Below the pieces are notes generated by a model, which saw only the letters and a list, made by a program, of their open reading frames with translations, did no database searches and was not told where the DNA came from. A DNA stretch of 64,000 nt from Marivita sp003149565 (GTDB lineage Bacteria; Pseudomonadota; Alphaproteobacteria; Rhodobacterales; Rhodobacteraceae): assembly GCF_965216415.1 (NCBI RefSeq), contig NZ_CBDCFU010000002.1; one strand, written 5' to 3'. The translations under genes and the position numbers were made by a program. Of the stretch, positions 36,862-45,254 are shown in pieces; the first letter of the stretch is position 1; each line of letters begins with the position of its first letter.

Positions 36862-37242
36862 TCGCGCGGAGGGCCTGTAAGCCGGATTCTGTCCCGGGTG
36901 AGTTGCCTCACCCATAGATGACCATTCCTCTGGGACCATTGTTGCCAATGGCCTCGTGCTGCCAACCCGGGGATCTGGGCTGAAGCGACCCTGCCGACGC
37001 GCGGCGCGATCCCCCTATTCGGCATTGCTCCCGGTGGGGCTTGCCATGCGGGGACTGTTGCCAGCCCCCCGGTGGGCTCTTACCCCACCGTTTCACCCTT
37101 ACCCCGGTCGAAACCGGGGCGGTCTGTTCTCTGTGGCGCTGTCCGTCGGGTTGCCCCGCCCGGGCGTTACCCGGCACCGTTGCTTCAGGGAGTCCGGACT
37201 TTCCTCCCCTGAAAGGGGCGGCCATCCGGCCCTCCGCGCGAG
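36862..37242 (-). ncRNA. rnpB: RNase P RNA, class A
   Basis: The catalytic RNA that matures tRNA 5' ends. On the minus strand the 5' region has the conserved GAGGAAAGTCCGGACTCC block, and the 3' region has ACAGAATCCGGCTTACAGG; these are the two halves of the P4/CR core. The ends CGCGCGGAGGGCC and GGCCCTCCGCGCG pair as helix P1, which fixes the gene limits. The segment around 37010-37100 holds the usual GGTAAGAGCCCACCG block. Length (about 380) fits alphaproteobacterial type A RNAs. Confidence 0.95.
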
Positions 37243-37246
37243 GCGT

Positions 37247-37275
37247 GGCGTAGGGCAAGCGTCCGCTGCGGTCAA
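37247..37275 (-). promoter_or_regulatory. Probable rnpB promoter
   Basis: On the minus strand TTGACC (plus 37270-37275) and TACGCC (plus 37247-37252) are separated by 17 bases. Transcription would start about 6 bases further, matching the first base of helix P1 of RNase P RNA. The -10 is GC-rich, which is tolerated in this group. Confidence 0.5.
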
Positions 37276-37299
37276 TCACCTTGCGACTGTGCCGGGGTC

Positions 37300-37352
37300 T
37301 GATCTTCTTCTTTTGCCAAATATGCCGGGGGGTTTGGGGGGGTGGCCCCCCA
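37300..37352 (-). repeat. Extragenic hairpin element, copy 1
   Basis: Read on the minus strand: a hairpin of GGGGGGCCACCCCCC, then CCCC...GGCATATTTGG and AAAAGAAGAAGATCAG. The same plan recurs at 48422-48490, 56936-56985 and 60173-60232. Here it lies between the 3' end of the hydrolase gene and the promoter of rnpB, so it may stop read-through into rnpB. Confidence 0.55.
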
Positions 37353-37385
37353 ATATCCACAATCGGCACGCTCCAGCCTTTGAGG

Positions 37386-38096
37386 TCAGCGCAGCACGTA
37401 TGGCTGCTGCAGCCAGGCCCAGAGGGCGTCATTGGTCTCGTCCGGGGTTTCGAGCGTTGGCAGGTGTCCTGCATCCTCCAGAACGGTCAACTTGGCGTTC
37501 GGGATGAGTTCGGCCATGAAACTGTGGCGCTTGACCGGGCAAAGCGCGTCATGCGCGCCGCAGAGCACCAACGCGGGCTGGCGCACCTTGCGCAGGGTCG
37601 ATTGCTGGTCGCGCCGCCTCTGCAGGGCGCGGGATTGGGCGATAAAGACCTCTGGCCCCAGTGTCTGCGCCATATCCATGACGGTTTGCAGAACGGCCGG
37701 GCGATGCGGACCGGGGGCGAGGGAGTTGGGCTTTAGCTCGTCGCGCATGACCTCGGTCAGCTTGCCGGATTTGACCTTCACGATCTGCGGTTCGCGGTTG
37801 GCGGCCACCTGTGGGGTTTCAGCGAGGCAATTGGTGTCCATCAAGGCAATGCGTGTCACCCGGTCAGGTGCACGGCGCAGGATTTCCATCGCCACAATCC
37901 CGCCCATGCTGAGCCCCGCCAAAGCGAATTTCTGCGGCAGGAGCGGTAGCAGGCCCGAGGCGATCTCTTCGATTCGTTGACCATGAGTGATCGGGGCGAC
38001 CATCACCGGATGGGTTGGCGAGAACGCACGGATCTGCGGCTCGAAAAGCCGGGCGTCGCACATCATGCCGGGGAGGAAAACAATCGGTTCAATCAT
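37386..38096 (-). CDS. Alpha/beta-fold hydrolase
   Basis: A 236-residue serine hydrolase of the alpha/beta superfamily. The nucleophile is Ser in ALAGLSMGGIVAME; Asp lies in LCGAHDALCPV and the catalytic His in LEDAGHLPTLE. The oxyanion-hole region is FLPGMMCDARLF. Substrate is unknown; related proteins include esterases and haloperoxidase-like enzymes. It is read from the minus strand, 211 bases upstream on the plus map from the 8-oxoguanine deaminase-like gene's 3' end, so it may be the second gene of that unit. Confidence 0.82.
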   Translation of the reverse strand: MIEPIVFLPGMMCDARLFEPQIRAFSPTHPVMVAPITHGQRIEEIASGLLPLLPQKFALAGLSMGGIVAMEILRRAPDRVTRIALMDTNCLAETPQVAANREPQIVKVKSGKLTEVMRDELKPNSLAPGPHRPAVLQTVMDMAQTLGPEVFIAQSRALQRRRDQQSTLRKVRQPALVLCGAHDALCPVKRHSFMAELIPNAKLTVLEDAGHLPTLETPDETNDALWAWLQQPYVLR

Positions 38097-38258
38097 GGGT
38101 TACAGACGTGCTTGTGACACAGGACCGACAGCAGGCCTGTCGCGATGACTCAAACCCGCCGAAGGGCGTGCGCTGCGCTTTTATGATGCGTGCCATCTGC
38201 TCGAACTTATTGTGGAAGCATCCAGTTCGCATGACCCTATCAAATCGCGCGCGACGTG

Positions 38259-38302
38259 CCAGATGCTTCAGAGCATCTGGCCCCGCTTTTCGAAAAGCGG
38301 GG
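38259..38302. repeat. Two adjacent perfect palindromes
   Basis: CCAGATGCTTC/GAGCATCTGG (38259-38280) and CCCCGCTTTTC/GAAAAGCGGGG (38281-38302) are perfect inverted repeats placed end to end, starting 5 bases after the stop of the deaminase gene. They have no U-run, so they may protect the mRNA end or reduce read-through rather than act as a classic terminator. Confidence 0.6.
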
Positions 38303-38307
38303 AGCCT

Positions 38308-39639
38308 TCATGACATCAGGGCCCGCGCCAAAGCCTTTTGCCGCTCGGTGACGCGGGGCAGGTCGAGGGTCGTGATATGCCCGTCTGTTACAACCTGCCG
38401 CCCCTCCACCAGAAGGTGTTTGACGCGGGTCGGACCGGCCAACAAGAGCGCTGCCGGGTCCCAGCTTCCGGCACTTTCGACGCCGGTGATGTCCCAAATG
38501 GCGATATCGGCGCGTTTGCCCACTGCGATCCGACCGCAGTCGTCGCGGCCAAGCACTTCGGCACCGCCACGGGTCGCGATGTAGAGCGCCTCACGGGCGC
38601 TCATGGCATCGGCTCCATTGGCCACGCGCTGCAGCAGCATCGCCTGTCGGGCCTCGGCGATGAGGTTGCCCGCATCATTGCTGGCAGAGCCGTCAACCCC
38701 CAGTCCCACAGGGACCCCGGCATCCCGCATTCCGCGGACCGGGGCGATGCCCGAGCCGAGTCGGCAGTTCGAACAGGGGCAATGCGCGACACCGGTGCGC
38801 GATTTGGCAAAGAGCGCGATCTCTTGCCCGTCGAGCTTGACGCAATGCGCGTGCCATACATCGGGGCCGGTCCAGCCCAATTCTTCGGCATATTGACCGG
38901 GGCGGCAGCCGAACTGGGCTTCGGAATAGGCGATGTCTTCGTCATTCTCGGCAAGATGGGTGTGCAACATCACGCCCTTGTCGCGGGCGAGCAGCGCGGC
39001 ATCCCGCATCAGTTCGCGGCTGACGGAAAAGGGAGAGCAGGGGGCTACTCCAACGCGCACCATTGCGCCCTCTCGCGGGTCGTGATGTGTGTCGATCACG
39101 CGGATGCAGTCCTCAAGGATATGCGCTTCGCGCTCGACCAGCGCATCGGGCGGCAAGCCGCCATCAGTCTCGCCAATGCTCATCGCACCGCGGGTGGGGT
39201 GAAACCGAAGGCCAATCTCCTGCGCGGCCGCGATGGTGTCATCCAATCGCGCACCATTTGGAAACAGGTACAGATGGTCGGAGGTCAATGTGCAGCCGGA
39301 AAGCGCCAGCTCGGCCAAACCGATCTGCGCCGAGATGAACATTTCCTCCGGACCGAACCTGGACCAGATCGGATAGAGCGTCTTGAGCCACCCGAACAGA
39401 AGCGCGTCCTGCCCACCGGGCACGGCGCGGGTCAGCGTCTGGTAGAGGTGGTGATGCGTGTTCACCAGCCCGGGCGTGACCACGCACCCGCGCGCGTCAA
39501 TGACATCGCCCGTGTGCTCCAACCCTTTGCCAATGTCTGCGATAACGCCGTCCTCAATTCTGATATCGGCGTTCGACAGTTCCGATCGCGCCGCATCCAT
39601 TGTGACGACGGTTGATGCGTTCCTGATCAAGATGGCCAT
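38308..39639 (-). CDS. 8-oxoguanine deaminase-like amidohydrolase
   Basis: A 443-residue zinc amidohydrolase. The TPGLVNTHHHLYQTLTRA segment, LHTHLAEND, WHAHCVKLD and VGLGVDGSASND are those of the 8-oxoguanine deaminase/hydroxydechloroatrazine ethylaminohydrolase group, which hydrolyses an exocyclic amine of a purine or triazine ring. 8-oxoguanine to urate is the likeliest activity, as atrazine use is unlikely here. The ATG at 39639 is preceded by GAGGGA; a longer upstream frame is not supported. Two palindromes follow the stop. Confidence 0.85.
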   Translation of the reverse strand: MAILIRNASTVVTMDAARSELSNADIRIEDGVIADIGKGLEHTGDVIDARGCVVTPGLVNTHHHLYQTLTRAVPGGQDALLFGWLKTLYPIWSRFGPEEMFISAQIGLAELALSGCTLTSDHLYLFPNGARLDDTIAAAQEIGLRFHPTRGAMSIGETDGGLPPDALVEREAHILEDCIRVIDTHHDPREGAMVRVGVAPCSPFSVSRELMRDAALLARDKGVMLHTHLAENDEDIAYSEAQFGCRPGQYAEELGWTGPDVWHAHCVKLDGQEIALFAKSRTGVAHCPCSNCRLGSGIAPVRGMRDAGVPVGLGVDGSASNDAGNLIAEARQAMLLQRVANGADAMSAREALYIATRGGAEVLGRDDCGRIAVGKRADIAIWDITGVESAGSWDPAALLLAGPTRVKHLLVEGRQVVTDGHITTLDLPRVTERQKALARALMS

Positions 39640-39763
39640 GCCGGTCCCTCCACGCGGTGTCGTGCCCTTTTCGGTGCGTGCGGGAGGAGCCCGTCCGGGC
39701 GACAGAAAAGGAGCGGAAGGACTCACCCGGATGGTCTAGCTGTAGCGCCTGAGGCCGGGCTTG

Positions 39764-40567
39764 TCAGCCATTCAGAAGAGCCATTGCAGCGGCATGCAGT
39801 TCGGGCGTGGCGGCAGCCAAAGCTGTGCCACCGTCATGCGCGGGTGATCCGTCCCATTGTGTGACCACTCCCCCGGCGGCTTCGATCACAGCGATGGGGG
39901 CCTGAATGTCGTAGGCATTGAGACCGGCTTCGATCACGAGGTCGATTTGACCTGCTGCAAGCAGGGCATAGGCGTAGCAGTCACAGCCGTAGCGAGTGAG
40001 CTGCACATGGGGGCTAACCCGCTGGAAAGCCGCGCGCTGGGCGTCGGTGCCAATTTCCGGAAAGGTCGAGAACAGGATCGCCTTGGATAATTCGGTGGTC
40101 GATTTGGTCCTAAGGGGGTCCTTGCGTCCGGGCCCAACCCACTGGCAGCGGTTCAGACCGCCCATGAAGCGCTCTCCAACGTAAGGCTGATCGATCATGC
40201 CCATAACGGGGCCGGTGTCATCGGAGAGCGCGATCAGAACGCCCCAGGTCGGTGTGCCGCTGATAAACGACCGGGTTCCGTCGATCGGGTCGAGCACCCA
40301 GGTCAGACCACTAGTGCCATGAACCGTGCCGTGTTCTTCGCCAAGAATACCGTCATCGGGTCGCAGGTCGGCCAGCACGTCACGCATCGCCGTTTCTGCA
40401 GCGCGGTCCGCGACGGTAACCGGATCGAACCCAGCTGCGAGCTTGTTGTCTGCGGCAAGACCGCCGGCCGAGCGGAAATGCGGCAGAATCGCCTCGCGGG
40501 CGGCATCCGCCATGCGTTCAGCCACTGACCACAGGTCAGCGGCTTGGTCCGAAGTGAATTGTGTCAT
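39764..40567 (-). CDS. Inositol monophosphatase-family phosphatase, HisN-like (histidinol-phosphatase)
   Basis: A 267-residue magnesium-dependent phosphatase. Metal-binding motifs are GEEHG (site 1), WVLDPIDGTRSFISG (the IMPase signature DPIDGT) and AYDIQAPIAVIEAAGG near the C-terminus. The branch with DPIDGTRSF and LNAYDIQA is that of HisN histidinol-phosphatases, which many Rhodobacterales use because they lack the HisB phosphatase domain. HisB in this window (61577-62164) indeed has only the dehydratase domain, which supports the assignment. GGAGGCG precedes the ATG. Confidence 0.82.
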   Translation of the reverse strand: MTQFTSDQAADLWSVAERMADAAREAILPHFRSAGGLAADNKLAAGFDPVTVADRAAETAMRDVLADLRPDDGILGEEHGTVHGTSGLTWVLDPIDGTRSFISGTPTWGVLIALSDDTGPVMGMIDQPYVGERFMGGLNRCQWVGPGRKDPLRTKSTTELSKAILFSTFPEIGTDAQRAAFQRVSPHVQLTRYGCDCYAYALLAAGQIDLVIEAGLNAYDIQAPIAVIEAAGGVVTQWDGSPAHDGGTALAAATPELHAAAMALLNG

Positions 40568-40620
40568 GAAACGCCTCCTGCAAGCAGCCCGTCAAGGGCT
40601 ACCCCAGGTCGTGCGACGGC

Positions 40621-41001
40621 TCAAGCGACGTCTGAAAGAACGCGGGCCAGTTCAAACAGGCGGCGGCGCTGGTTCTCCGGAATCGCGTAGTACGAGCGGA
40701 TCAGGTCCAGCGCTTCCTTGTCGCCAAGCAGATCGGCGGGAATTGCTTCGCTTGACAGCGCGTCCGCGTCTTTGGTCTGAGCGTCTTCGATACCTTTAAA
40801 GAAGAAAGCCACAGGGACATCCAGCGCGTCCGCGATATCCCAAAGACGGGATGCGCTTACTCGGTTTGCTCCTGTTTCGTATTTCTGGATCTGCTGAAAT
40901 TTGATTCCCACTTTTTCAGCCAGTTGTTGCTGAGTCATGCCCACCAGCCAGCGCCGGTGTCTGACCCGCTTCCCCACATGGACGTCAACAGGATGTGCCA
41001 T
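40621..41001 (-). CDS. XRE-family transcriptional regulator
   Basis: A 126-residue DNA-binding protein. A Cro/CI-type helix-turn-helix covers residues about 14-68 (RHRRWLVGMTQQQLAEKVGIKFQQIQKYETGANRVSASRLWDIA region). The C-terminal part contains a short helical tail, LDLIRSYYAIPENQRRRLFELARVL, typical of a widespread alphaproteobacterial subgroup. GGGAGCAAG precedes the ATG at 41001; upstream codons are unlikely. Targets are unknown. It may be co-transcribed with the phosphatase gene, which follows after 53 bases. Confidence 0.88.
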   Translation of the reverse strand: MAHPVDVHVGKRVRHRRWLVGMTQQQLAEKVGIKFQQIQKYETGANRVSASRLWDIADALDVPVAFFFKGIEDAQTKDADALSSEAIPADLLGDKEALDLIRSYYAIPENQRRRLFELARVLSDVA

Positions 41002-41297
41002 CTTGCTCCCTTTCGCCAAACGCAACACTCGTCTTTTTCTCTCGGATAGAATGATAGGCGAATTTGCTTTTGCAAGTGCTAAGCAGAACAACCTATCCGA
41101 TTATCAGTGGTCGGACGCTATAGCATGGCAGGAGTGAGGGCAAGAAAATTGGTTTGGAACGACATAAAATCGTTAATAAACTGCGACGATTACAGCGCGA
41201 TTGAAAGAATGTTGGCGCAAACAGCAAAACGGCCGCGTGACACTGACGTCTACGTAAGCCAAAGTCATATCACAAAAATTTAATATGGGAGTCAGAA

Positions 41298-42263
41298 TTG
41301 AAGGCGTTTCAGGTCCACAGTCACGATGCCGCACCAAAAATTTTTGATGTCGCCCGTCCGGAACCCGCAGAAGGGGAGATTCGTGTTCGAATCCATGCCT
41401 GCGGGTTGAATTTTGCGGATCTTCTGATGGTGAAAGGCACCTATCAGGACACTCCAGTGTTACCTTTCACACTTGGAATGGAGGTTGCGGGAATCGTTGA
41501 TGCGGTTGGCGACGGGGTGACGGGATTCGCTCAGGGTGACCGCGTGGCTGTGTTCGGCGGGCAGGGCGGGTTGGCCGAATATGGCTGTTTCGAAGCGCGT
41601 CGGGCGGTTCAGTTGCCGAACGAAATGTCGATGGTGGATGCGGCAGCCTTTCAGATTGCCTATGGCACCAGTCATGTCGCTCTGGATCATCGTGCTCGGT
41701 TGCAGGCGGGGGAAACGCTGCTTGTTCTTGGTGCGGCGGGCGGTGTTGGACTGACGGCGGTGGAGATTGGCAAGCTGATGGGCGCCACCGTGGTCGCCTG
41801 CGCACGGGGGGCGGCCAAACTTGAGGCCGCCAAAGCGGCTGGTGCAGATCATCTTATTGATGCAGAGACACAGGATATTCGTGCTGAAATGAAAGCGCTT
41901 GGCGGCGCGGATGTGGTCTATGACCCTGTCGGTGGCGAACAGTTCATGGCAGCGTTCCGATCCTGCAAACCGGAGGCACGGCTGTTGCCGATTGGATTTG
42001 CCAGTGGGGAGGTTCCGCAAATCAAGTCGAACCACCTACTGGTCAAGAACCTAGCAGTCCTTGGGGTCTACTGGGGTGGCTATCTACAGTTTAGGCCCGA
42101 TGTGGTGACGGACAGTCTTGCGACGTTGATGCAATGGTATTGCGAGGGTCGACTGACGCCGCATGTCAGCCACAAACTGCAATTTGATGCGGTAGCCGAG
42201 GGGCTTGAGCTTTTGCGCAGCCGGAAATCGACTGGCAAGGTGGTCATCGAAATTGCGGAGTGA
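41298..42263 (+). CDS. NADPH:quinone oxidoreductase family protein
   Basis: A 321-residue zinc-free MDR-family reductase, a second member besides the gene at 34747. The IHACGLNFADLLMVKG segment and the cofactor loop LGAAGGVGLTAVEIGKLMGA are typical. The start is a TTG at 41298 with GGGAG 7 bases upstream; no ATG lies nearby. It is divergent from the XRE regulator (296 bases between them), and converges with a LysR gene at its 3' end. Substrate is unknown. Confidence 0.87.
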   Translation: MKAFQVHSHDAAPKIFDVARPEPAEGEIRVRIHACGLNFADLLMVKGTYQDTPVLPFTLGMEVAGIVDAVGDGVTGFAQGDRVAVFGGQGGLAEYGCFEARRAVQLPNEMSMVDAAAFQIAYGTSHVALDHRARLQAGETLLVLGAAGGVGLTAVEIGKLMGATVVACARGAAKLEAAKAAGADHLIDAETQDIRAEMKALGGADVVYDPVGGEQFMAAFRSCKPEARLLPIGFASGEVPQIKSNHLLVKNLAVLGVYWGGYLQFRPDVVTDSLATLMQWYCEGRLTPHVSHKLQFDAVAEGLELLRSRKSTGKVVIEIAE

Positions 42264-42308
42264 GTTCGGGGCAGTATCGGGCTGTCGGCGATGGACCGAT
42301 ACTGCGTG

Positions 42309-43187
42309 TTACTCGGCTGCTGATCGCAGATCGACGCCAGAGATGGCCGCAAATTCGCGCCGCAGAAGATCGCAGAGCGGTTCGATGATCTGTGCGCGGG
42401 CCGTACCCCGGTAAAGCGCCACCGATTGGTAACCCAGATCGGGCAGGTCTGCGCTTTGTGGGATGGCTTCGAATTGCGGCGGCTCGTGCCCTTCGAGCAC
42501 CGAAGTCACTGCAAGATCGGCGCTGACTGCCACTTCGATCGCCCGATCGCTTTCGGAGGCGAGCACCAAATCCCAGTCGGTGCCGGATTTTTCCAATGTG
42601 CCCAGTGCCACCGGGCGGAACGAACAATGGTTGCAAAACGCGACAGGCAAAGGGCTGGCCTTCCACGCCTGACCACCCGGCGCGCCGTACCAGCGCAGCG
42701 GAACCTTCATCAGAATTTCGGCGGCGCCATCGGGCTTTGTTTCAGTGGTGAGAATCACATCTACCTCGCCACGGGAAAATCGCTCTTTCAGATCGCTGGA
42801 ATAGGAACTGTGCAAATGCACTTTGACGCGCGGAAAATCGCGCTGCATGGCTTTCATGACATTCGGAATCGCCGGGTAGATGATGTCGTGAGGGACACCG
42901 AGGATGATCTCACCCTCCCAGACGGTGTTCGTCAGCTTGCCGTAGACCTCGTCATTCAGATCCACGATCCGACGCGCATAGGCCAAGAGCTGCTCTCCGG
43001 CGGAGGTGAGAACAACGCCTCGACCCTGCCGGTCGAGCAGGGTGAGATTTAGGTTCTCCTCAAGGCGCTTGATCTGCATCGACACCGCCGATTGCGTCAG
43101 GTTGAGAAAGGACGCCGCCCGCGTGACGCCTCCGGCATCCGCTACGGCGATGAAGGAGCGGAGCGTGGTGATGTCGAGATTTCTCAT
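42309..43187 (-). CDS. LysR-family transcriptional regulator
   Basis: A 292-residue LysR protein with N-terminal winged helix (LRSFIAVADAGGVTRAASFLNLTQSAVSMQIKRLE region) and effector domain. It is most like the group with LDRQGRGVVLTSAGEQLLAYAR and VPHDIIYPAIPNVMKAM. It is divergent from the small DUF1127 gene (124 bases apart) and may control it. GC-rich coding and normal length give no sign of decay. Confidence 0.9.
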   Translation of the reverse strand: MRNLDITTLRSFIAVADAGGVTRAASFLNLTQSAVSMQIKRLEENLNLTLLDRQGRGVVLTSAGEQLLAYARRIVDLNDEVYGKLTNTVWEGEIILGVPHDIIYPAIPNVMKAMQRDFPRVKVHLHSSYSSDLKERFSRGEVDVILTTETKPDGAAEILMKVPLRWYGAPGGQAWKASPLPVAFCNHCSFRPVALGTLEKSGTDWDLVLASESDRAIEVAVSADLAVTSVLEGHEPPQFEAIPQSADLPDLGYQSVALYRGTARAQIIEPLCDLLRREFAAISGVDLRSAAE

Positions 43188-43311
43188 ATATCACAATCCA
43201 TGATGGGTTCGTTCAAAAACATTCGTTTCAAAAATGACGATAGCAGCGCCATATACATCAGGCAATACGATGATTTTAGTCAAACACATCACGGAATGGA
43301 AAGGAAACACC

Positions 43312-43533
43312 ATGTCTAGCCTGATGAATACCGCCACCGGTCGCGCCGCATGCATCGCTCCGCGCCGCAGTTTTTTGGCCCGTCTCAATGACGCCGTTGC
43401 CCTGTATCGCAGCCGCGCCAGGCTGGCGACTCTGGATGCGCATCTTCTGGACGATATCGGACTGGATCGAAACACCGCCGACGCTGAAGCCCGGCGGCCT
43501 ATTTGGGACGCCCCATCGTCTTGGATCAAGTGA
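43312..43533 (+). CDS. DUF1127 domain protein (YjiS-like)
   Basis: A 73-residue basic protein. The C-terminal half carries the DUF1127 pattern: RSRARLATLDAHLLDDIGLDRNTADAEARRP, where LDxxxLxDIGL is the core. Small DUF1127 proteins have been linked to RNA turnover and to phosphate or carbon metabolism in alphaproteobacteria, but the function of this one is unknown. AAAGGA lies 8 bases before the ATG at 43312. A hairpin with a T-run (about 43576-43602) follows the stop and could end the transcript. Confidence 0.82.
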   Translation: MSSLMNTATGRAACIAPRRSFLARLNDAVALYRSRARLATLDAHLLDDIGLDRNTADAEARRPIWDAPSSWIK

Positions 43534-43707
43534 AAAGCGGCCTCCAACCTGCAGGGGCTGTCTCACGCTGCCTAAAAATGCATGTGTCATACATTTTTTA
43601 ACACATATAGTTGCGGCAAATGCTTGAAATGACCCGGCTGACACCCGATATTTGCCGCATCTGGCTTCGCATCCGCGGAGTCACCCAGGTTTATTTCGGA
43701 GGGATAA

Positions 43708-44451
43708 ATGGCTGAATATAACACAATCCGGACGACCGGCGTTGCTGGCGCCCGAGCCGCCCAGATTGATGAGGGTCTGCGCGCGCACATGAATAAGGTG
43801 TACGGCACCATGTCGGTTGGCATGTTGCTCACCTTTGCTGTCGCTTGGGCCGTGGGCACAAGCCCCGACCTGCTGGCGGTCTTCCGCGATCCTGCAACGC
43901 TTCAGCCGAACATCCTTGGCTGGATCGTCATGTTCGCGCCCCTGATCATGGTCTTCACCATGAGCGCGATGATCAACAAACTGTCCGCTGCAGGTGCGCA
44001 ACTCTTTTTCTACGCCTTTGCTGCAGTCATGGGGTTAAGCCTGAGCTGGATTTTCGTCGCCTTCACCGGCTTCTCGATCGCGCAGGTCTTCCTCGTGACG
44101 TCGATCGCCTTCGCGGGCCTGTCGCTTTGGGGCTACACCACCAAGAAGGATATCTCTGGCTGGGGATCGTTCCTAATCATGGGTGTGATCGGTCTCGTCG
44201 TGGCGTCGATCATCAACATCTTTCTGGGCTCTCCGGCGATCATGTTCGCCATTTCGATCCTGGGCGTGCTGATCTTCGCAGGCTTGACTGCCTATGACAC
44301 GCAGTCGATCAAGAACGAGTATATCGAGCATGCACGTCACGGCGACTCCGAATGGATCGGCAAGTCGGCGATCATGGGCGCGCTGCGTCTCTACCTCGAC
44401 TTCATCAACATGTTCATGTTCCTCCTGCAGTTGCTGGGCAACCGCGAATAA
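43708..44451 (+). CDS. Bax inhibitor-1/YccA family membrane protein
   Basis: A 247-residue inner-membrane protein with seven hydrophobic segments beginning at about residue 33 (MSVGMLLTFAVAWAVG). The BI-1 signature is visible in LGVLIFAGLTAYDTQSIKNEY near residue 195 with the conserved Asp of the pH-sensing pair, and FINMFMFLLQLLGNRE at the C-terminus. Members such as YetJ form a calcium leak channel and YccA modulates FtsH. GGAGGG precedes the ATG. A strong terminator follows. Confidence 0.92.
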   Translation: MAEYNTIRTTGVAGARAAQIDEGLRAHMNKVYGTMSVGMLLTFAVAWAVGTSPDLLAVFRDPATLQPNILGWIVMFAPLIMVFTMSAMINKLSAAGAQLFFYAFAAVMGLSLSWIFVAFTGFSIAQVFLVTSIAFAGLSLWGYTTKKDISGWGSFLIMGVIGLVVASIINIFLGSPAIMFAISILGVLIFAGLTAYDTQSIKNEYIEHARHGDSEWIGKSAIMGALRLYLDFINMFMFLLQLLGNRE

Positions 44452-44474
44452 GCAGCGATCCGTTGCTGAACGAC

Positions 44475-44505
44475 AAGGCCGGTCACTTGACCGGCCTTTT
44501 TATTT
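44475..44505 (+). terminator. Rho-independent terminator after the Bax inhibitor-1 family gene
   Basis: AAGGCCGGTC and GACCGGCCTT form a perfect stem with a 4-base loop, followed by TTTTTATTT, 23 bases after the stop. Confidence 0.9.
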
Positions 44506-44555
44506 GGCGGCCCCGTGCGACGGCGCGGAACTTCCAGAATTTTATGGGGCGGCCG

Positions 44556-44579
44556 CAGAAACTTCGTACGAAGTTTCTG
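44556..44579. repeat. Perfect 24-bp palindrome
   Basis: CAGAAACTTCGT and ACGAAGTTTCTG form a perfect inverted repeat without loop in the gap between two convergent genes. It resembles the palindromes at 38281-38302 and 48486-48507 in form but not in sequence. Confidence 0.6.
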
Positions 44580-44663
44580 TAAAATCCTTAAGGGATTATT
44601 GAAATCGGTGCAGTCTGAGGCGGTTCGGATCTGAAATTGCGTTCAGAGAGGCCATAGGACGGA

Positions 44664-45065
44664 TCAGACGCCAACCTCGGGTCCCAAGCACATCATCGGC
44701 TCGTCATTCTGTTGTGCCTCATAGAGTGTCGTCGCGTTGGGATCATTCTCGAAGATCGCGCGCAATCCGTTGGCTTCCCTGAAAAATGACCAGCATTGAG
44801 GGGTCGGGTTGTCCTCGTACACAAAGCAGATCATGCCCTGATCTTCGTACCAGACGCCGTCCTTGCACTCACCATCAAGAAACGACCAACGCACCCGTCG
44901 GTCTTCAAGATATTCCTCGACACCGTAGGCCTGTCCGTTTTGCCCGAAATACAGCGTTTTGCCTGTCACATACTCTTCGAACTGCGCGCCGTTCATGGGT
45001 TCGGCGGCAAAGCCTGGAACCGCCAGAAGGGCGGCGCAAAAGGTAAACGCGAGCATCTGTTTCAT
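44664..45065 (-). CDS. Secreted protein of unknown function
   Basis: A 133-residue protein with a Sec signal peptide (MKQMLAFTFCAALLAVPGFAAEP; cleavage near residue 21). The mature part has four cysteines (GECKDG, MICFVY, QCWSFF, MMCLGP), enough for two periplasmic disulfides, and a regular YEDQ/YEDNP pattern. I recognise no family beyond similar hypothetical proteins expected in Rhodobacterales. The start at 45065 is the only Met with a signal sequence behind it; a very long frame running through it from 46652 is not real. Confidence 0.7.
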   Translation of the reverse strand: MKQMLAFTFCAALLAVPGFAAEPMNGAQFEEYVTGKTLYFGQNGQAYGVEEYLEDRRVRWSFLDGECKDGVWYEDQGMICFVYEDNPTPQCWSFFREANGLRAIFENDPNATTLYEAQQNDEPMMCLGPEVGV

Positions 45066-45254
45066 GGCGCCGAAACTAACCAACCCAGAGGCCGTGTACA
45101 AACGCCATTGGCAAAAGTTTTCCGAAATTCGCCATCGGTTGCCCATGCGCGTCTCTGCTGGGGCGTTCAGGCTGCAATTCAGGTCGTTTTCAAGCTCGTC
45201 GGGCTCCGACACCTGTGCAAGTTTGCAGCCACACGCGAACAGAGGGCGACCCAC

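Noticed and set aside
38338..39615. Plus-strand frame of 425 codons
   Set aside because: Antisense of the 8-oxoguanine deaminase-like gene; lacks motifs and a ribosome binding site.
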